Shown here piece by piece: positions 8,623-16,420 of a stretch of DNA of 64,000 nucleotides. Under the pieces are notes generated by a model. It saw only the letters and a program-made list of their open reading frames with translations, had not been told where the DNA came from and searched no databases. The DNA lies in assembly GCF_001905885.1 (NCBI RefSeq), contig NZ_LIYH01000009.1:124001-188000 (forward strand), written 5' to 3'. The position numbers and the translations under genes were made by a program. The first letter of the stretch is position 1. The number at the start of each line of letters is the position of its first letter. The stretch comes from Streptomyces sp. CB03234. GTDB taxonomy: Bacteria > Actinomycetota > Actinomycetes > Streptomycetales > Streptomycetaceae.

Positions 8623-8775
8623 TCATGCGGACGCCATGGCCGCATCGCCGCTTGCCTCTTCCGCGTCCGCCTGACTCGCGCGATGCGGTTGAACGGCGGC
8701 GTTCAGCGCCACACCGACCAGGGCGCCGAAGACGGTGGCGACGGCCGTGTGGACGGCGAGGGCGCCCCACGGGCA
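8623..8775 (-). pseudogene. C-terminal remnant of an MFS-like transporter
   Basis: On the minus strand a frame opens directly after a TAG (8776-8778) and reads 50 codons to TGA at 8623-8625. It begins WGALAVHTAVATVFGALVG after two residues, one amphipathic membrane helix, followed by a hydrophilic tail rich in alanine, glutamate and aspartate. It has no start codon context. This looks like the last helix and tail of a major-facilitator transporter whose front has been lost. It sits between mtnP and the permease, so a rearrangement may have occurred here. The identification rests on only about 20 residues and is tentative. Confidence 0.4.
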
Positions 8776-8839
8776 CTACGAGACCTTGCCCAGCGGGGTC
8801 GAGGCGGCTCGTCCTTACCCCGTCGCGGTGCGGACAGGC

Positions 8840-9658
8840 TCAGGGCAGGTCGAAGGGCAAGGTCATGCCGTCGAGCGCGCGGGCGGAGGGGGAGTCGTTG
8901 CCCTCGGGGAGCTTTCCGATGGCGTCGAGCACGACGTGGCGGAGGCGCTGGGTGTTCTCGGCGAAGACCCTGAAGACCTCTTCCTGGGCGACGCTTTCCG
9001 TCGCGTCGATGCCCGCGTCCAGATCGGTCACGAGGGCCACGGCCGCGTAGCCGAGGGCGAGTTCCCGGGCCAGCACCGCCTCGGGGTGCCCGGTCATGTT
9101 CACCAGGGACCAGCCGGCCGCCGCGAACCACTGCGACTCGGCGCGGGTGGAGAACCGGGGGCCCTCGACCACGACCATCGTGCCGCCGTCGACCGCCTCG
9201 ATCCCGGCCGCGGCAGCTGCTTTGAGGAGAGCTTCGCGGCCGTGCTCGCAGTAGGGGTCGGCGAACGAGACGTGGACGGCGCCTTCGTCGTAGAAGGTCT
9301 GGATCCGGCCGCTGGTCCGGTCCACCAGCTGGTCGGGGACCACGATGGTGCCCGGGCCCAGCTCGCGCCGGAGGGAGCCGACCGCGCAGGGGGCCAGGAT
9401 CCGGCGCACGCCGACGGACCGCATCGCCCAGAGGTTCGCCCGGTAGTTGATCCTGTGTGGCGGGATACGGTGCCCACGGCCGTGCCGGGGCAGAAACGCC
9501 ACGCGTCGCCCCTCGACCGTGCCCAGCATCAGGGCGTCGGACGGCGGACCGTAGGGCGTGTCGATCCGGACCTCTTCCGCGTCGGCCAGCAGTTCGTAGA
9601 AGCCACTGCCTCCGATCACGCCGATGTCGGCCACTGGGGTGTTGCCGCTGACGCTCAT
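8840..9658 (-). CDS. mtnP: S-methyl-5'-thioadenosine phosphorylase
   Basis: A 272-residue purine-nucleoside-phosphorylase-fold enzyme that splits methylthioadenosine with phosphate into adenine and methylthioribose-1-phosphate, the first step of methionine salvage. GVIGGSGFYEL near the N terminus binds phosphate; PRHGRGHRIPPHRINYRAN and NMTGHPEAVLAREL followed by VTDLDAG are the family signatures. The start ATG at 9658 is preceded by GAGGAAA and overlaps the mtnC stop by four bases (ATGA). Last gene of the metK-mtnABDCP run. The neighbouring genes for all following steps make MTA, rather than another nucleoside, the likely substrate. Confidence 0.93.
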   Translation of the reverse strand: MSVSGNTPVADIGVIGGSGFYELLADAEEVRIDTPYGPPSDALMLGTVEGRRVAFLPRHGRGHRIPPHRINYRANLWAMRSVGVRRILAPCAVGSLRRELGPGTIVVPDQLVDRTSGRIQTFYDEGAVHVSFADPYCEHGREALLKAAAAAGIEAVDGGTMVVVEGPRFSTRAESQWFAAAGWSLVNMTGHPEAVLARELALGYAAVALVTDLDAGIDATESVAQEEVFRVFAENTQRLRHVVLDAIGKLPEGNDSPSARALDGMTLPFDLP

Positions 9659-10389
9659 GTCCGTGTTTCCTCTTCCCGTCTTGTTCGTCGGTGCAGCCGA
9701 ATGCCGTCCAGCGCGGGGACCGTCGGGTGTCCGGCCACCTCCGGACCGCGCGGGTCCCCGGGGCGCCGTACGGCCACAGCCCTCCACCCGGCGGCGGTGG
9801 CCGCGTCCAGTTCCTCTCCCACGTCGCTGAAGAAGACCGTCTCGTGTGCGGGGACACCGATGGCACGGGTGATGGCCCGGTAGGACTCCGGGTCCCGTTT
9901 GCCGCCCGCGCTCGACAGGTCGAAGTAGCCGTTCAGGAGCGCGCTGAGGTTGCCGTGGTTACTGTGCGCGAACCAGTCGCGCTGAGCTGCCGCCGACCCC
10001 GAGGAGTAGATGTAACGGTCGATACCCGCCTGCCGCCATTGGGTCAGGGCCGCGGGCACGTCGTCGTAGACGTGGCCGGTCAGCGTGGAGCGGGCGTAAC
10101 CCTCGGCCCAGATGAGCCCCTGGATCCTCTTCAGCGGCGGCGCCTTGACGTCCCGGTCGGACCAATCGGTCAGCGCCGCGACGGCCCCGCCCTCGTCGAG
10201 GCGGGGATCACCGGTGTGGGTCCGTATCTCTTCCATCAGCTCTGTCCACGGAGGCTCGCCCCGGTGGGCCGTGAACCAGCCGGCGAAGCGCTCCCGGGCG
10301 TACGGGAAGAGCACGTCGTGCACGTGGGAGGCGGAGCCTGTGGTGCCCTCGATGTCGAGGACCACGGCCCGCACCGTCGACACGGTCAT
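9655..10389 (-). CDS. mtnC: Acireductone synthase (enolase-phosphatase E1)
   Basis: A 244-residue HAD-superfamily enzyme that enolises and dephosphorylates diketo-methylthiopentyl phosphate to give the acireductone. The HAD motif I reads VLDIEGTT near residues 10-17 and motif II is YSSGSAAAQ; the late acidic motif is FFSDVGEEL. The single-enzyme MtnC route is used here instead of the separate MtnW/MtnX enzymes of Bacillus. Both ends overlap neighbours by ATGA, giving tight coupling with mtnD before it and mtnP after it. Confidence 0.93.
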   Translation of the reverse strand: MTVSTVRAVVLDIEGTTGSASHVHDVLFPYARERFAGWFTAHRGEPPWTELMEEIRTHTGDPRLDEGGAVAALTDWSDRDVKAPPLKRIQGLIWAEGYARSTLTGHVYDDVPAALTQWRQAGIDRYIYSSGSAAAQRDWFAHSNHGNLSALLNGYFDLSSAGGKRDPESYRAITRAIGVPAHETVFFSDVGEELDAATAAGWRAVAVRRPGDPRGPEVAGHPTVPALDGIRLHRRTRREEETRT

Positions 10390-10970
10390 GTCGCCCCTTC
10401 CGGTGCCAGGAGCGCGTCGAGGCGGGGGAACCGCTGGGCGATGGGGTCGCCGGTGAAGTCGCCCACCCAGCCGTCCTCCTTCTCGAAGAAACGGACAGCG
10501 GCGAACTCCGGGCGCGGGCCCATGTCGAACCAGTGGCGGGTGCCCGCCGGTACGGAGAGCAGGTCGCCCGCCTCGCACACCACCGCGTGGACCCGGCCGT
10601 CGAGGTGGAGGTAGAAGCACCCCGTGCCGTGGGCGAAGAAGCGCACCTCGTCCTCGCCGTGCCGGTGTTCTTCGAGGAAGGTGGAACGCGCCTTGGCGGC
10701 CCGTTCCTCCCACTCGGGGCTGTCTTCCGGGTGGAGCTGCGCGACATCCACCAGGTTCAGCCCTTCCCGCGCGCACAGTTCGTCGATCTCGGCGCGGTAG
10801 CGGGACAGTACGTCCTCCGGGCTGGTGTCCGGTGTGATGGTGCCGCGCAGCGGCCAGCGGCGGAACGCCACCGAGCAGGCCTGCAGGGTCTTTGCGATGC
10901 GGTCGTGGTCCCGGGTGCGCAGCAGCACCCTCCCGGGGTCGTCCTCCGGCATGACCTGAAGCAGGGTCAT
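10386..10970 (-). CDS. mtnD: Acireductone dioxygenase
   Basis: A 194-residue cupin that oxidises acireductone. The metal ligands are visible: H102, H104 and E108 in EHRHGEDEV, and H146 in GTRHWF. With iron the product is the methionine precursor ketomethylthiobutyrate plus formate; with nickel the same fold gives an off-pathway product, so the bound metal decides the outcome. The gene begins 4 bases after mtnB and overlaps mtnC by four bases. No aminotransferase for the last salvage step (MtnE role) is present in the window, so a general one is presumably used. Confidence 0.94.
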   Translation of the reverse strand: MTLLQVMPEDDPGRVLLRTRDHDRIAKTLQACSVAFRRWPLRGTITPDTSPEDVLSRYRAEIDELCAREGLNLVDVAQLHPEDSPEWEERAAKARSTFLEEHRHGEDEVRFFAHGTGCFYLHLDGRVHAVVCEAGDLLSVPAGTRHWFDMGPRPEFAAVRFFEKEDGWVGDFTGDPIAQRFPRLDALLAPEGAT

Positions 10971-10974
10971 GATT

Positions 10975-11640
10975 TCAGCCTTCCTTTCCTTCCGCGGGCA
11001 GCCCGGATCCGGCGAGCAGCAGCAGCTGGCAGATCGATTCCAGGCATTCCAGCCGGTTGCGGGCCTGGGCCAGGTCGCGTCCCCAGGTGGTGATGCCGTG
11101 GTCGGTGATGAGAAGAGCAGGAGGTGCGTGTGGCGTGGCAGCCAGGTGGTCGGCCACGTCCGCGGCGATCCGCGGCACTTCGGGCCAGTTGGGAAAGACG
11201 GGCACCTCGGTGCGTGCCGGGTCGGCCAGGCCCAGGCCCTTGAGCAACTCGAGCCGCTCGATGCGCAGCGGAGTCAGGCGCGTACGGTGGCCGGTGCGGC
11301 ACGCGACGGCCGTGGCGTACGGGGAGTGGACGTGGATGACCGCGCCCGCGTCCGTGGTCCGGTAGATCGCGGAGTGGATCGTCGTCTCGGCCGACGCCCG
11401 CAGCGGCCCCGGGGCTGCCTCCTCTCCCGTGTCCGCCCGCACGACGACCATGTCATCCGCGGTCATGTCCCCCTTGTCCCGGCCGCTGGCGGTGATCAGA
11501 GCCGTCCCGCCGGGCAGGCGCACTGAGAGGTTGCCGGCGGTGCCCGGCATCCAGCCGCGCCCGTACAGGGCGCGTGAGAACGCCGCGAGTTCACTTCCGG
11601 CGCGTACGCGTTCGTCGTCGTCGATGGCCGTATCAGTCAT
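10975..11640 (-). CDS. mtnB: Methylthioribulose-1-phosphate dehydratase
   Basis: A 221-residue class II aldolase/adducin-fold enzyme that removes water from methylthioribulose-1-phosphate. The zinc-site motif VIHVHSPYAT is near residues 100-109, and the substrate loop GTAGNLSVR appears near residue 34. A later LLITDHGITTWG supplies the third histidine. The start overlaps the mtnA stop by four bases (ATGA). The enzyme is zinc dependent in characterised relatives, which is of interest beside Zur-like boxes. Confidence 0.92.
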   Translation of the reverse strand: MTDTAIDDDERVRAGSELAAFSRALYGRGWMPGTAGNLSVRLPGGTALITASGRDKGDMTADDMVVVRADTGEEAAPGPLRASAETTIHSAIYRTTDAGAVIHVHSPYATAVACRTGHRTRLTPLRIERLELLKGLGLADPARTEVPVFPNWPEVPRIAADVADHLAATPHAPPALLITDHGITTWGRDLAQARNRLECLESICQLLLLAGSGLPAEGKEG

Positions 11641-12716
11641 GCCGACACCTCACGCGGGCGACTCGTGCTGTGGGAACCGTGTGGCCGGAACACCTGGGCC
11701 TCGGAGACGATGGCGGTGACCAGTTCGGCCGGGGTGACATCGAAGGCGGGGTTGAACACGGCGGCACCGGCCGGGGCGGCCTCGACTCCCGCGAATCCCG
11801 TCACTTCACCCGGGTCGCGCTCCTCCACCACGATCCCCGAGCCGTCGGCCAGCTCGCGGTCCCAGGAGGACTCCGGAGCGACGATCACGAAGGGGATGCC
11901 GTGCCGCGCGGCGGCGACCGCGAGACCGTACGTGCCGATCTTGTTCGCCACGTCCCCGTTCGCGGCGATGCGATCGGCTCCCGCCAGCACGCAGTCCACC
12001 ATCCCCCGGGCCATGGCAGCGGCGGCGGCGGAATCCACGCACAGCCGGTACGGCACACCCGCCTCACCCAGCTCCCATGCGGTGAGCCGAGCTCCCTGGA
12101 GCAGCGGCCGGGTCTCGTCCACGAGCACCTCGGCGACCCGGCCGCGCTCGTGCAACTCCATGACCGCGCCAAGTGCGGTGCCTACAGCGGCGGTTGCCAG
12201 ACGGCCGGTGTTGCAGTGGGTGAGGATCCGGAGCGGCCGGTCCGGGACCAGCGACTGCACCAGGTCGGCGGCCCGTACGACGGCGGCCCGGTTGACCGTG
12301 GCGTCCTCCTCCAGCATGGCCATGGCCTCGGCGAGAACGGCGTCGGGCCCGTCGGCGAGCCGCCTCACCGCCCGGCGGACGGCCCAGGCCAGATTGACGG
12401 CGGTGGGCCGGGCGGCGGACAACCGCGCGGCATCGGCCTTCACGGCCGCCTGATCGGTCCTGCCGTCCGAGCTGTGCCGGTAGGCGGAGAGCGCCACCCC
12501 GAGGGCACCGGCCAGACCGATGGCGGGCGCTCCGCGAACGGCGAGCGACGTGATGGCGTCGATCAGCTGGTCCACCGTCTCGAGCCGCAGCAGGCGGTAT
12601 TCACGCGGCAATGCCCGCTGATCGACCGCGAGGATGCGCCCGTCGTCCCACGAGAGGGACGAGTGGGGGCGTGGCGATATCACCGTCTCGCTGTCCCCTT
12701 TCCTATTCCTGCTCAT
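11637..12716 (-). CDS. mtnA: Methylthioribose-1-phosphate isomerase
   Basis: A 359-residue member of the eIF2B-like aldose-ketose isomerase family. The signature AVRGAPAIGLAGALG lies near residue 58, the active cysteine in ILTHCNTG, and the catalytic aspartate in GADRIAANGDVANKIGT. It converts methylthioribose-1-phosphate into the ribulose form. The start ATG at 12716 overlaps the metK stop by four bases, placing SAM synthesis and MTA salvage in one coupled transcript. Confidence 0.93.
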   Translation of the reverse strand: MSRNRKGDSETVISPRPHSSLSWDDGRILAVDQRALPREYRLLRLETVDQLIDAITSLAVRGAPAIGLAGALGVALSAYRHSSDGRTDQAAVKADAARLSAARPTAVNLAWAVRRAVRRLADGPDAVLAEAMAMLEEDATVNRAAVVRAADLVQSLVPDRPLRILTHCNTGRLATAAVGTALGAVMELHERGRVAEVLVDETRPLLQGARLTAWELGEAGVPYRLCVDSAAAAAMARGMVDCVLAGADRIAANGDVANKIGTYGLAVAAARHGIPFVIVAPESSWDRELADGSGIVVEERDPGEVTGFAGVEAAPAGAAVFNPAFDVTPAELVTAIVSEAQVFRPHGSHSTSRPREVSA

Positions 12717-13921
12717 ATGCCCGCGGCCTTGCGCAGCGCGTCGAGGCGGTCGGTGCGCTCCCAGGTGAAGTCGGGGAGTTCGCGGCCGAAGTGGCCGTAG
12801 GCGGCCGTCTGGCCGTAGATGGGGCGCAGCAGGTCGAGGTCGCGGATGATGGCGGCCGGGCGGAGGTCGAAGACCTCGCTGATCGCCGTCTCGATCTTCT
12901 CCACCTCGACCTTGGCGGTGCCGAAGGTCTCCACGAACAGGCCGACCGGCTCGGCCTTGCCGATGGCGTACGCGACCTGGACCTCGCAGCGCGAGGCGAG
13001 CCCGGCCGCGACGACGTTCTTCGCCACCCAGCGCATCGCGTAGGCGGCCGAGCGGTCCACCTTGGAGGGGTCCTTGCCGGAGAACGCGCCGCCGCCGTGA
13101 CGGGCCATACCGCCGTACGTGTCGATGATGATCTTGCGGCCGGTCAGGCCGGCGTCACCCATCGGGCCGCCGATCTCGAACCGCCCCGTCGGGTTGACCA
13201 GCAGCCGGTAGCCCTCGGTGTCCAGCTTGATGCCGTCGTCCAGGAGCTGCCCCAGCACGTACTCGACGACGAACTCGCGGATGTCGGGTGCCAGCAGCGA
13301 CTCCAGATCGATGTCCGAGGCGTGCTGCGAGGAGACCACCACCGTGTCCAGGCGGACGGCCTTGTCACCGTCGTACTCGATGGTGACCTGGGTCTTGCCG
13401 TCCGGGCGCAGGTAGGGGATGGTGCCGTTCTTGCGGACCTCGGTCAGACGCTTGGACAGCCGGTGCGCCAGGTGGATCGGCAGCGGCATCAGCTCGGGCG
13501 TCTCGTCCGAGGCGTACCCGAACATCAGACCCTGGTCGCCCGCGCCCTGCTTGTCCAGCTCGTCCTCGTCGCCCTCGACACGCTTCTCGTACGCCGTGTC
13601 GACGCCCTGCGCGATGTCCGGCGACTGCGCGCCGATCGAGACGGAGACGCCGCAGGACGCGCCGTCGAAGCCCTTCTTCGACGAGTCGTAACCGATCTCC
13701 AGGATCTTGTTGCGCACCAGCGTGGGGATGTCGGCGTACGCCTTGGTCGTCACCTCGCCGGCCACATGCACCAGGCCGGTGGTGATCAACGTCTCCACGG
13801 CCACACGGGAGGTGGGGTCCTCCCGCAGCAGCGCATCGAGAATCGTGTCGCTGATCTGGTCAGCGATCTTGTCGGGGTGACCCTCGGTCACGGACTCCGA
13901 GGTGAACAGACGACGGGACAT
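12713..13921 (-). CDS. metK: S-adenosylmethionine synthetase
   Basis: A 402-residue methionine adenosyltransferase, the normal full length. FTSESVTEGHPDKIADQISD at the N terminus, GAGDQGLMFGYA near residue 120 and GGGAFSGKDPSKVDRSAAY near residue 275 are the three diagnostic motifs. It makes SAM for the two SAM enzymes of the locus. ATG at 13921 follows AGGAG. It starts 14 bases after the SAM-enzyme gene 13936-14829, which leaves no room for a riboswitch. Streptomyces usually carries a housekeeping metK elsewhere, so this would be a second, locus-specific copy; that cannot be checked here. Confidence 0.95.
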   Translation of the reverse strand: MSRRLFTSESVTEGHPDKIADQISDTILDALLREDPTSRVAVETLITTGLVHVAGEVTTKAYADIPTLVRNKILEIGYDSSKKGFDGASCGVSVSIGAQSPDIAQGVDTAYEKRVEGDEDELDKQGAGDQGLMFGYASDETPELMPLPIHLAHRLSKRLTEVRKNGTIPYLRPDGKTQVTIEYDGDKAVRLDTVVVSSQHASDIDLESLLAPDIREFVVEYVLGQLLDDGIKLDTEGYRLLVNPTGRFEIGGPMGDAGLTGRKIIIDTYGGMARHGGGAFSGKDPSKVDRSAAYAMRWVAKNVVAAGLASRCEVQVAYAIGKAEPVGLFVETFGTAKVEVEKIETAISEVFDLRPAAIIRDLDLLRPIYGQTAAYGHFGRELPDFTWERTDRLDALRKAAGI

Positions 13922-13935
13922 GAATCTCCTGTAGG

Positions 13936-14829
13936 TCAACCGACCTGCGGCACGGGCTCGATGGGCCGGCCGACGGCCGGCAAGCTGCGGGCGCTTCGGG
14001 GTGAGCGTGGCGGGGCGACGCGGCGGACAGTCCCCGTGCCCACAAGCGCGGAGAAGTCGATCGTGTCGCGGCCCTCGGCGAGCAGGTGCTGCGTGAACCG
14101 CCGACGGACGCGTTCCACCGCGGCGACGGGCAAGCCGTCGAGCAGGCCCCCGAAGCTGGTGCCTGACACCCAGGACCACAACACATCGGGGTCACCGGGC
14201 ACAGCGAGCGGGACGTACCGCACATCGACGAATGACAGCGAGCGGGCAGCGAGCCAGTCCCGGAACAACCGGGGCGTGCCGATGGGTTGGAGCGGATTGG
14301 CCGGTCGTGGGACGTCGGCGAGGCTCGGCCGTTCCGGCACGACGGCCCGATGGATCAACTCGGGCAGCGGCTCGAGGGCATTCTGGGACCAGATGGCCAG
14401 GGTCAGCCGGCCGCCGGGCCGGACCAACCTCAGCAGTCGCTCTGTTCCTGCCGCCACGTCGGGGAACGAGGAGATCCCGAGCGAACACACCACGGCGTCG
14501 TAACCACCGGGAGGTGCGGGCCAGTCGAGCACGTCGCCGTGGACGAAGCGCACGTTGGAGAGACCGCGGATCGCGGCCTTGGCGCGGCCCCGCTCCAGCG
14601 AGGACTCGGCGAGGTCGACCGCGTCGATCACCCCGTGCGGGCTGACCTGCTCGGCGGCCGGGATCGCGGACGCCCCCGAGCCGCAGCATGCGTCGAGCAC
14701 ATGCACACCGGGGCGCAGGCGCGCGGCCTTGACGGCCGCCGAGCCGATCGGCGCCCACAACGCGCTGAACAGTCGGTCGGTGCTCTCCGTCCCTTCTCCT
14801 AATCCGGCGGCCACGTCGCGCGGTTCCAT
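13936..14829 (-). CDS. Class I SAM-dependent transferase, first gene of the leftward run
   Basis: A 297-residue Rossmann-fold SAM enzyme. Motif I reads VLDACCGSGASA near residues 44-55, the acidic residue that binds the ribose is in IDAVDLAESS, and GYDAVVCSLGISS is motif IV; RPGGRLTLAIWS is the post-motif. The rest resembles UbiE-type methyltransferases. The adjoining MTA salvage set suggests that it, or its counterpart at 15638, transfers the aminocarboxypropyl group of SAM and releases MTA instead of transferring a methyl group; this is inference. ATG at 14829 has GGGAG upstream and a Zur-like box 41 bases upstream, so it leads a probably zinc-repressed transcript. Confidence 0.82.
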   Translation of the reverse strand: MEPRDVAAGLGEGTESTDRLFSALWAPIGSAAVKAARLRPGVHVLDACCGSGASAIPAAEQVSPHGVIDAVDLAESSLERGRAKAAIRGLSNVRFVHGDVLDWPAPPGGYDAVVCSLGISSFPDVAAGTERLLRLVRPGGRLTLAIWSQNALEPLPELIHRAVVPERPSLADVPRPANPLQPIGTPRLFRDWLAARSLSFVDVRYVPLAVPGDPDVLWSWVSGTSFGGLLDGLPVAAVERVRRRFTQHLLAEGRDTIDFSALVGTGTVRRVAPPRSPRSARSLPAVGRPIEPVPQVG

Positions 14830-14869
14830 GCAAACTCCCGTCCGAAGGTGACAGCGAGAACAACGTACA

Positions 14870-14884
14870 TGAAAATGATTATCA
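14870..14884 (-). promoter_or_regulatory. Zur-like box controlling the leftward metK-mtn run
   Basis: TGAAAATGATTATCA is a 15-bp near-palindrome that differs at one position from the actinobacterial Zur consensus TGAAAATGATTTTCA as I recall it. The flanks (CAT before, ATA after) also fit the longer consensus. It lies 41 bases before the start codon of the SAM-enzyme gene, where a repressor would block transcription. It is strikingly AT-rich against the local GC. Confidence 0.75.
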
Positions 14885-15124
14885 ATACTATCCCTCCGAC
14901 GACGGGCGCCGCCCCTTGGCTCACGGTGCGGGCATCACCTCGGAGTGGAGCACCGGCGACTCGGCCGCTCGGTCCACCCCTGTCCCTCTTCGGTCAGCTC
15001 GACGCCGCGCCGAGGGCGGAGCGGAACTGCCCACGAAGGAGGCGGGTTCTGTCGAGTTCGGGCGCACACCCATGCCGAGGACCATCTGGGCCCACTCGCC
15101 CCCTGAGGGGGCATCAGACGATGT

Positions 15125-15139
15125 TGACAATCATTTTCA
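15125..15139 (+). promoter_or_regulatory. Zur-like box controlling the rightward run
   Basis: TGACAATCATTTTCA; its complement TGAAAATGATTGTCA differs from the same consensus at one position. It lies 255 bases from the first box and about 90 bases before the truncated lipoprotein frame at 15229, and 500 bases before the first intact rightward gene. Two boxes of the same family at the two ends of one divergent promoter region argue that both runs answer to one metal regulator. Confidence 0.75.
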
Positions 15140-15228
15140 TCTGATGGATGCTGCTCGGGCCCCGCACCCTCCGCCCCGTCCAGCGGCCGCGGTGCGGGGA
15201 CCACTCCATGTGATCTCCCGGGAGCAGC

Positions 15229-15447
15229 ATGTCGGTCTTTCGCAGCCGCCGAGAATTCCTCGCCCTCACTGACACCGCCCGCGCCCTGGCGCTCACCGGG
15301 TGCGCTATCGGCTCTGGCGGTGGCGGCCCGGCGGCGGGCGACCCGGCGGCGGGCGGCAAGAGCCTCCGCGGCGGCCGGCTCCGCGGACCGCTCGCCGATG
15401 GTGTCTTCGACCGGCTCCGCGAGGAGCACGGCACCGCGCTCTTTTGA
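15229..15447 (+). pseudogene. Truncated lipoprotein (binding-protein-like) start
   Basis: ATG at 15229 follows GGGAG and opens a 72-codon frame. It begins with a twin-arginine-like RSRREFLALT and a hydrophobic stretch ending ALALTGC, a lipobox, then a glycine, alanine and proline linker, as in solute-binding lipoproteins. About 30 residues later the frame stops, far short of any binding domain. The first 190 bases after it hold only fragments. It is best read as the surviving N terminus of a binding protein gene lost by deletion just downstream of the Zur-like box. A genuine tiny lipoprotein is less likely but possible. Confidence 0.5.
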
Positions 15448-15637
15448 GTGAGCCACGACCTCGAACTCCTCGCCGTCGTCGCGCACCACCGCACCACAAC
15501 CGGGCCACCCTCACCCGGCGCCTCGTACGCGCCATGGATCTCGGTACGGCGCCGGCGGCCACTGACCTGGCCGCGCCGGCCGCACCCGGTTCCTGACTTC
15601 ACGAGCTTCCACCACACACCCCGACCACGGAGGACCC

Positions 15638-16405
15638 ATGACCGACCGGACCGCAGCCGGCGCCGCAGCGCCCCAGGACGATGCCCGTGCCCTGCTGGAC
15701 TCGCTGCCCGACACGCTGCCCCGGGACGAGATCCTCGCGATCAACAGCTCCAAGTCCGACATCCACACCACCCGGACGTACGAGTACAACGGCTGGGCGT
15801 TCACGCTGCCGCCGGGTGTCTTCAAGCCGGGCGACACCAGCCGCATCGTGCACGACCGGCTGCTGGACGGCACGATCCCCGTCAAGGGCAGGTCGTACGC
15901 GGCCATGGGCGTCGGCCTCGGGGTCGAGGCCGTCATCGCCGGCACGCTCGGGGCTCGGGAGATCTACGCGGCCGATGTCCACCCGGACAGCGTGGCGACG
16001 GCCACCGAGCATTACCGGCGCATCGTCGGGGACCGGCCGGACACCGTTTTCCGGCCCCTGGTGTCCAACCTCTTCGAGGAGTTCCCGGACTCCTCCCGGC
16101 TGGACGTCATCACCTTCAACCCGCCCGCGGTCTCCACACGGACCAGCGACGATCCGACCGTGGTCCGCAACGTCTGTGTGGGCGCCGAGATCGTGACGCG
16201 CTTCTTCGACCAGATCGCCACGCGCGACCTGCTCGCGCCCGAGGGCGAGATCCATCTGATCGTGTCCAACACCGCGGAGCTCAAGCGGATCGTCGGTTAC
16301 GGGATGGACGCCGGGTTCCGGCCCGAGATCCTGCACCGCCAGACATGGGAGGGCGACGACTGCCAGGCGTACCTGTTCAAGCTCATCCGCCACCACGCCG
16401 CCTGA
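15638..16405 (+). CDS. SAM-dependent transferase with NPPA motif (PrmC/RlmG-like)
   Basis: A 255-residue class I SAM enzyme. Motif I is AAMGVGLGVEAVIAG near residue 90, the ribose-binding acid is in IYAADVHPDS, and motif IV is FNPPAVS near residue 167, which resembles the N/D-PP-Y/F of amide or amine N-methyltransferases such as PrmC. The fourth motif residue is Ala instead of an aromatic, so substrate choice may differ. SAM lyases that form azetidine-2-carboxylate and aminocarboxypropyl transferases also use this fold, and would produce MTA. AGGAGG-like GGAGG precedes ATG at 15638. First intact gene of the rightward run; 15 bases before the next. Confidence 0.8.
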   Translation: MTDRTAAGAAAPQDDARALLDSLPDTLPRDEILAINSSKSDIHTTRTYEYNGWAFTLPPGVFKPGDTSRIVHDRLLDGTIPVKGRSYAAMGVGLGVEAVIAGTLGAREIYAADVHPDSVATATEHYRRIVGDRPDTVFRPLVSNLFEEFPDSSRLDVITFNPPAVSTRTSDDPTVVRNVCVGAEIVTRFFDQIATRDLLAPEGEIHLIVSNTAELKRIVGYGMDAGFRPEILHRQTWEGDDCQAYLFKLIRHHAA

Positions 16406-16420
16406 CCGGGAGGACAAGAC

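Larger units (their letters stand above)
14830..15228. other. Divergent regulatory region between the two metal-locus runs
   Basis: Besides the two Zur-like boxes, the 240 bases between them hold no believable gene: short frames exist on both strands but lack ribosome sites and family features. The length and the position of each box near one end suggest two separate promoters facing outward rather than one shared operator. Confidence 0.6.

Noticed and set aside
13922..13935. A SAM riboswitch ahead of metK
   Set aside because: Only 14 bases separate metK from the preceding gene, too short for any SAM riboswitch, and the whole run seems to start at the Zur-like box.
14921..15130. A 69-codon minus-strand frame between the two Zur-like boxes
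   Set aside because: It would start with TTG inside the second box and has no ribosome site or family feature.
15448..15637. A small gene between the truncated lipoprotein and the first SAM enzyme of the right run
   Set aside because: The frames here begin without ribosome sites and their compositions look non-coding; at best they are debris of the lost gene.
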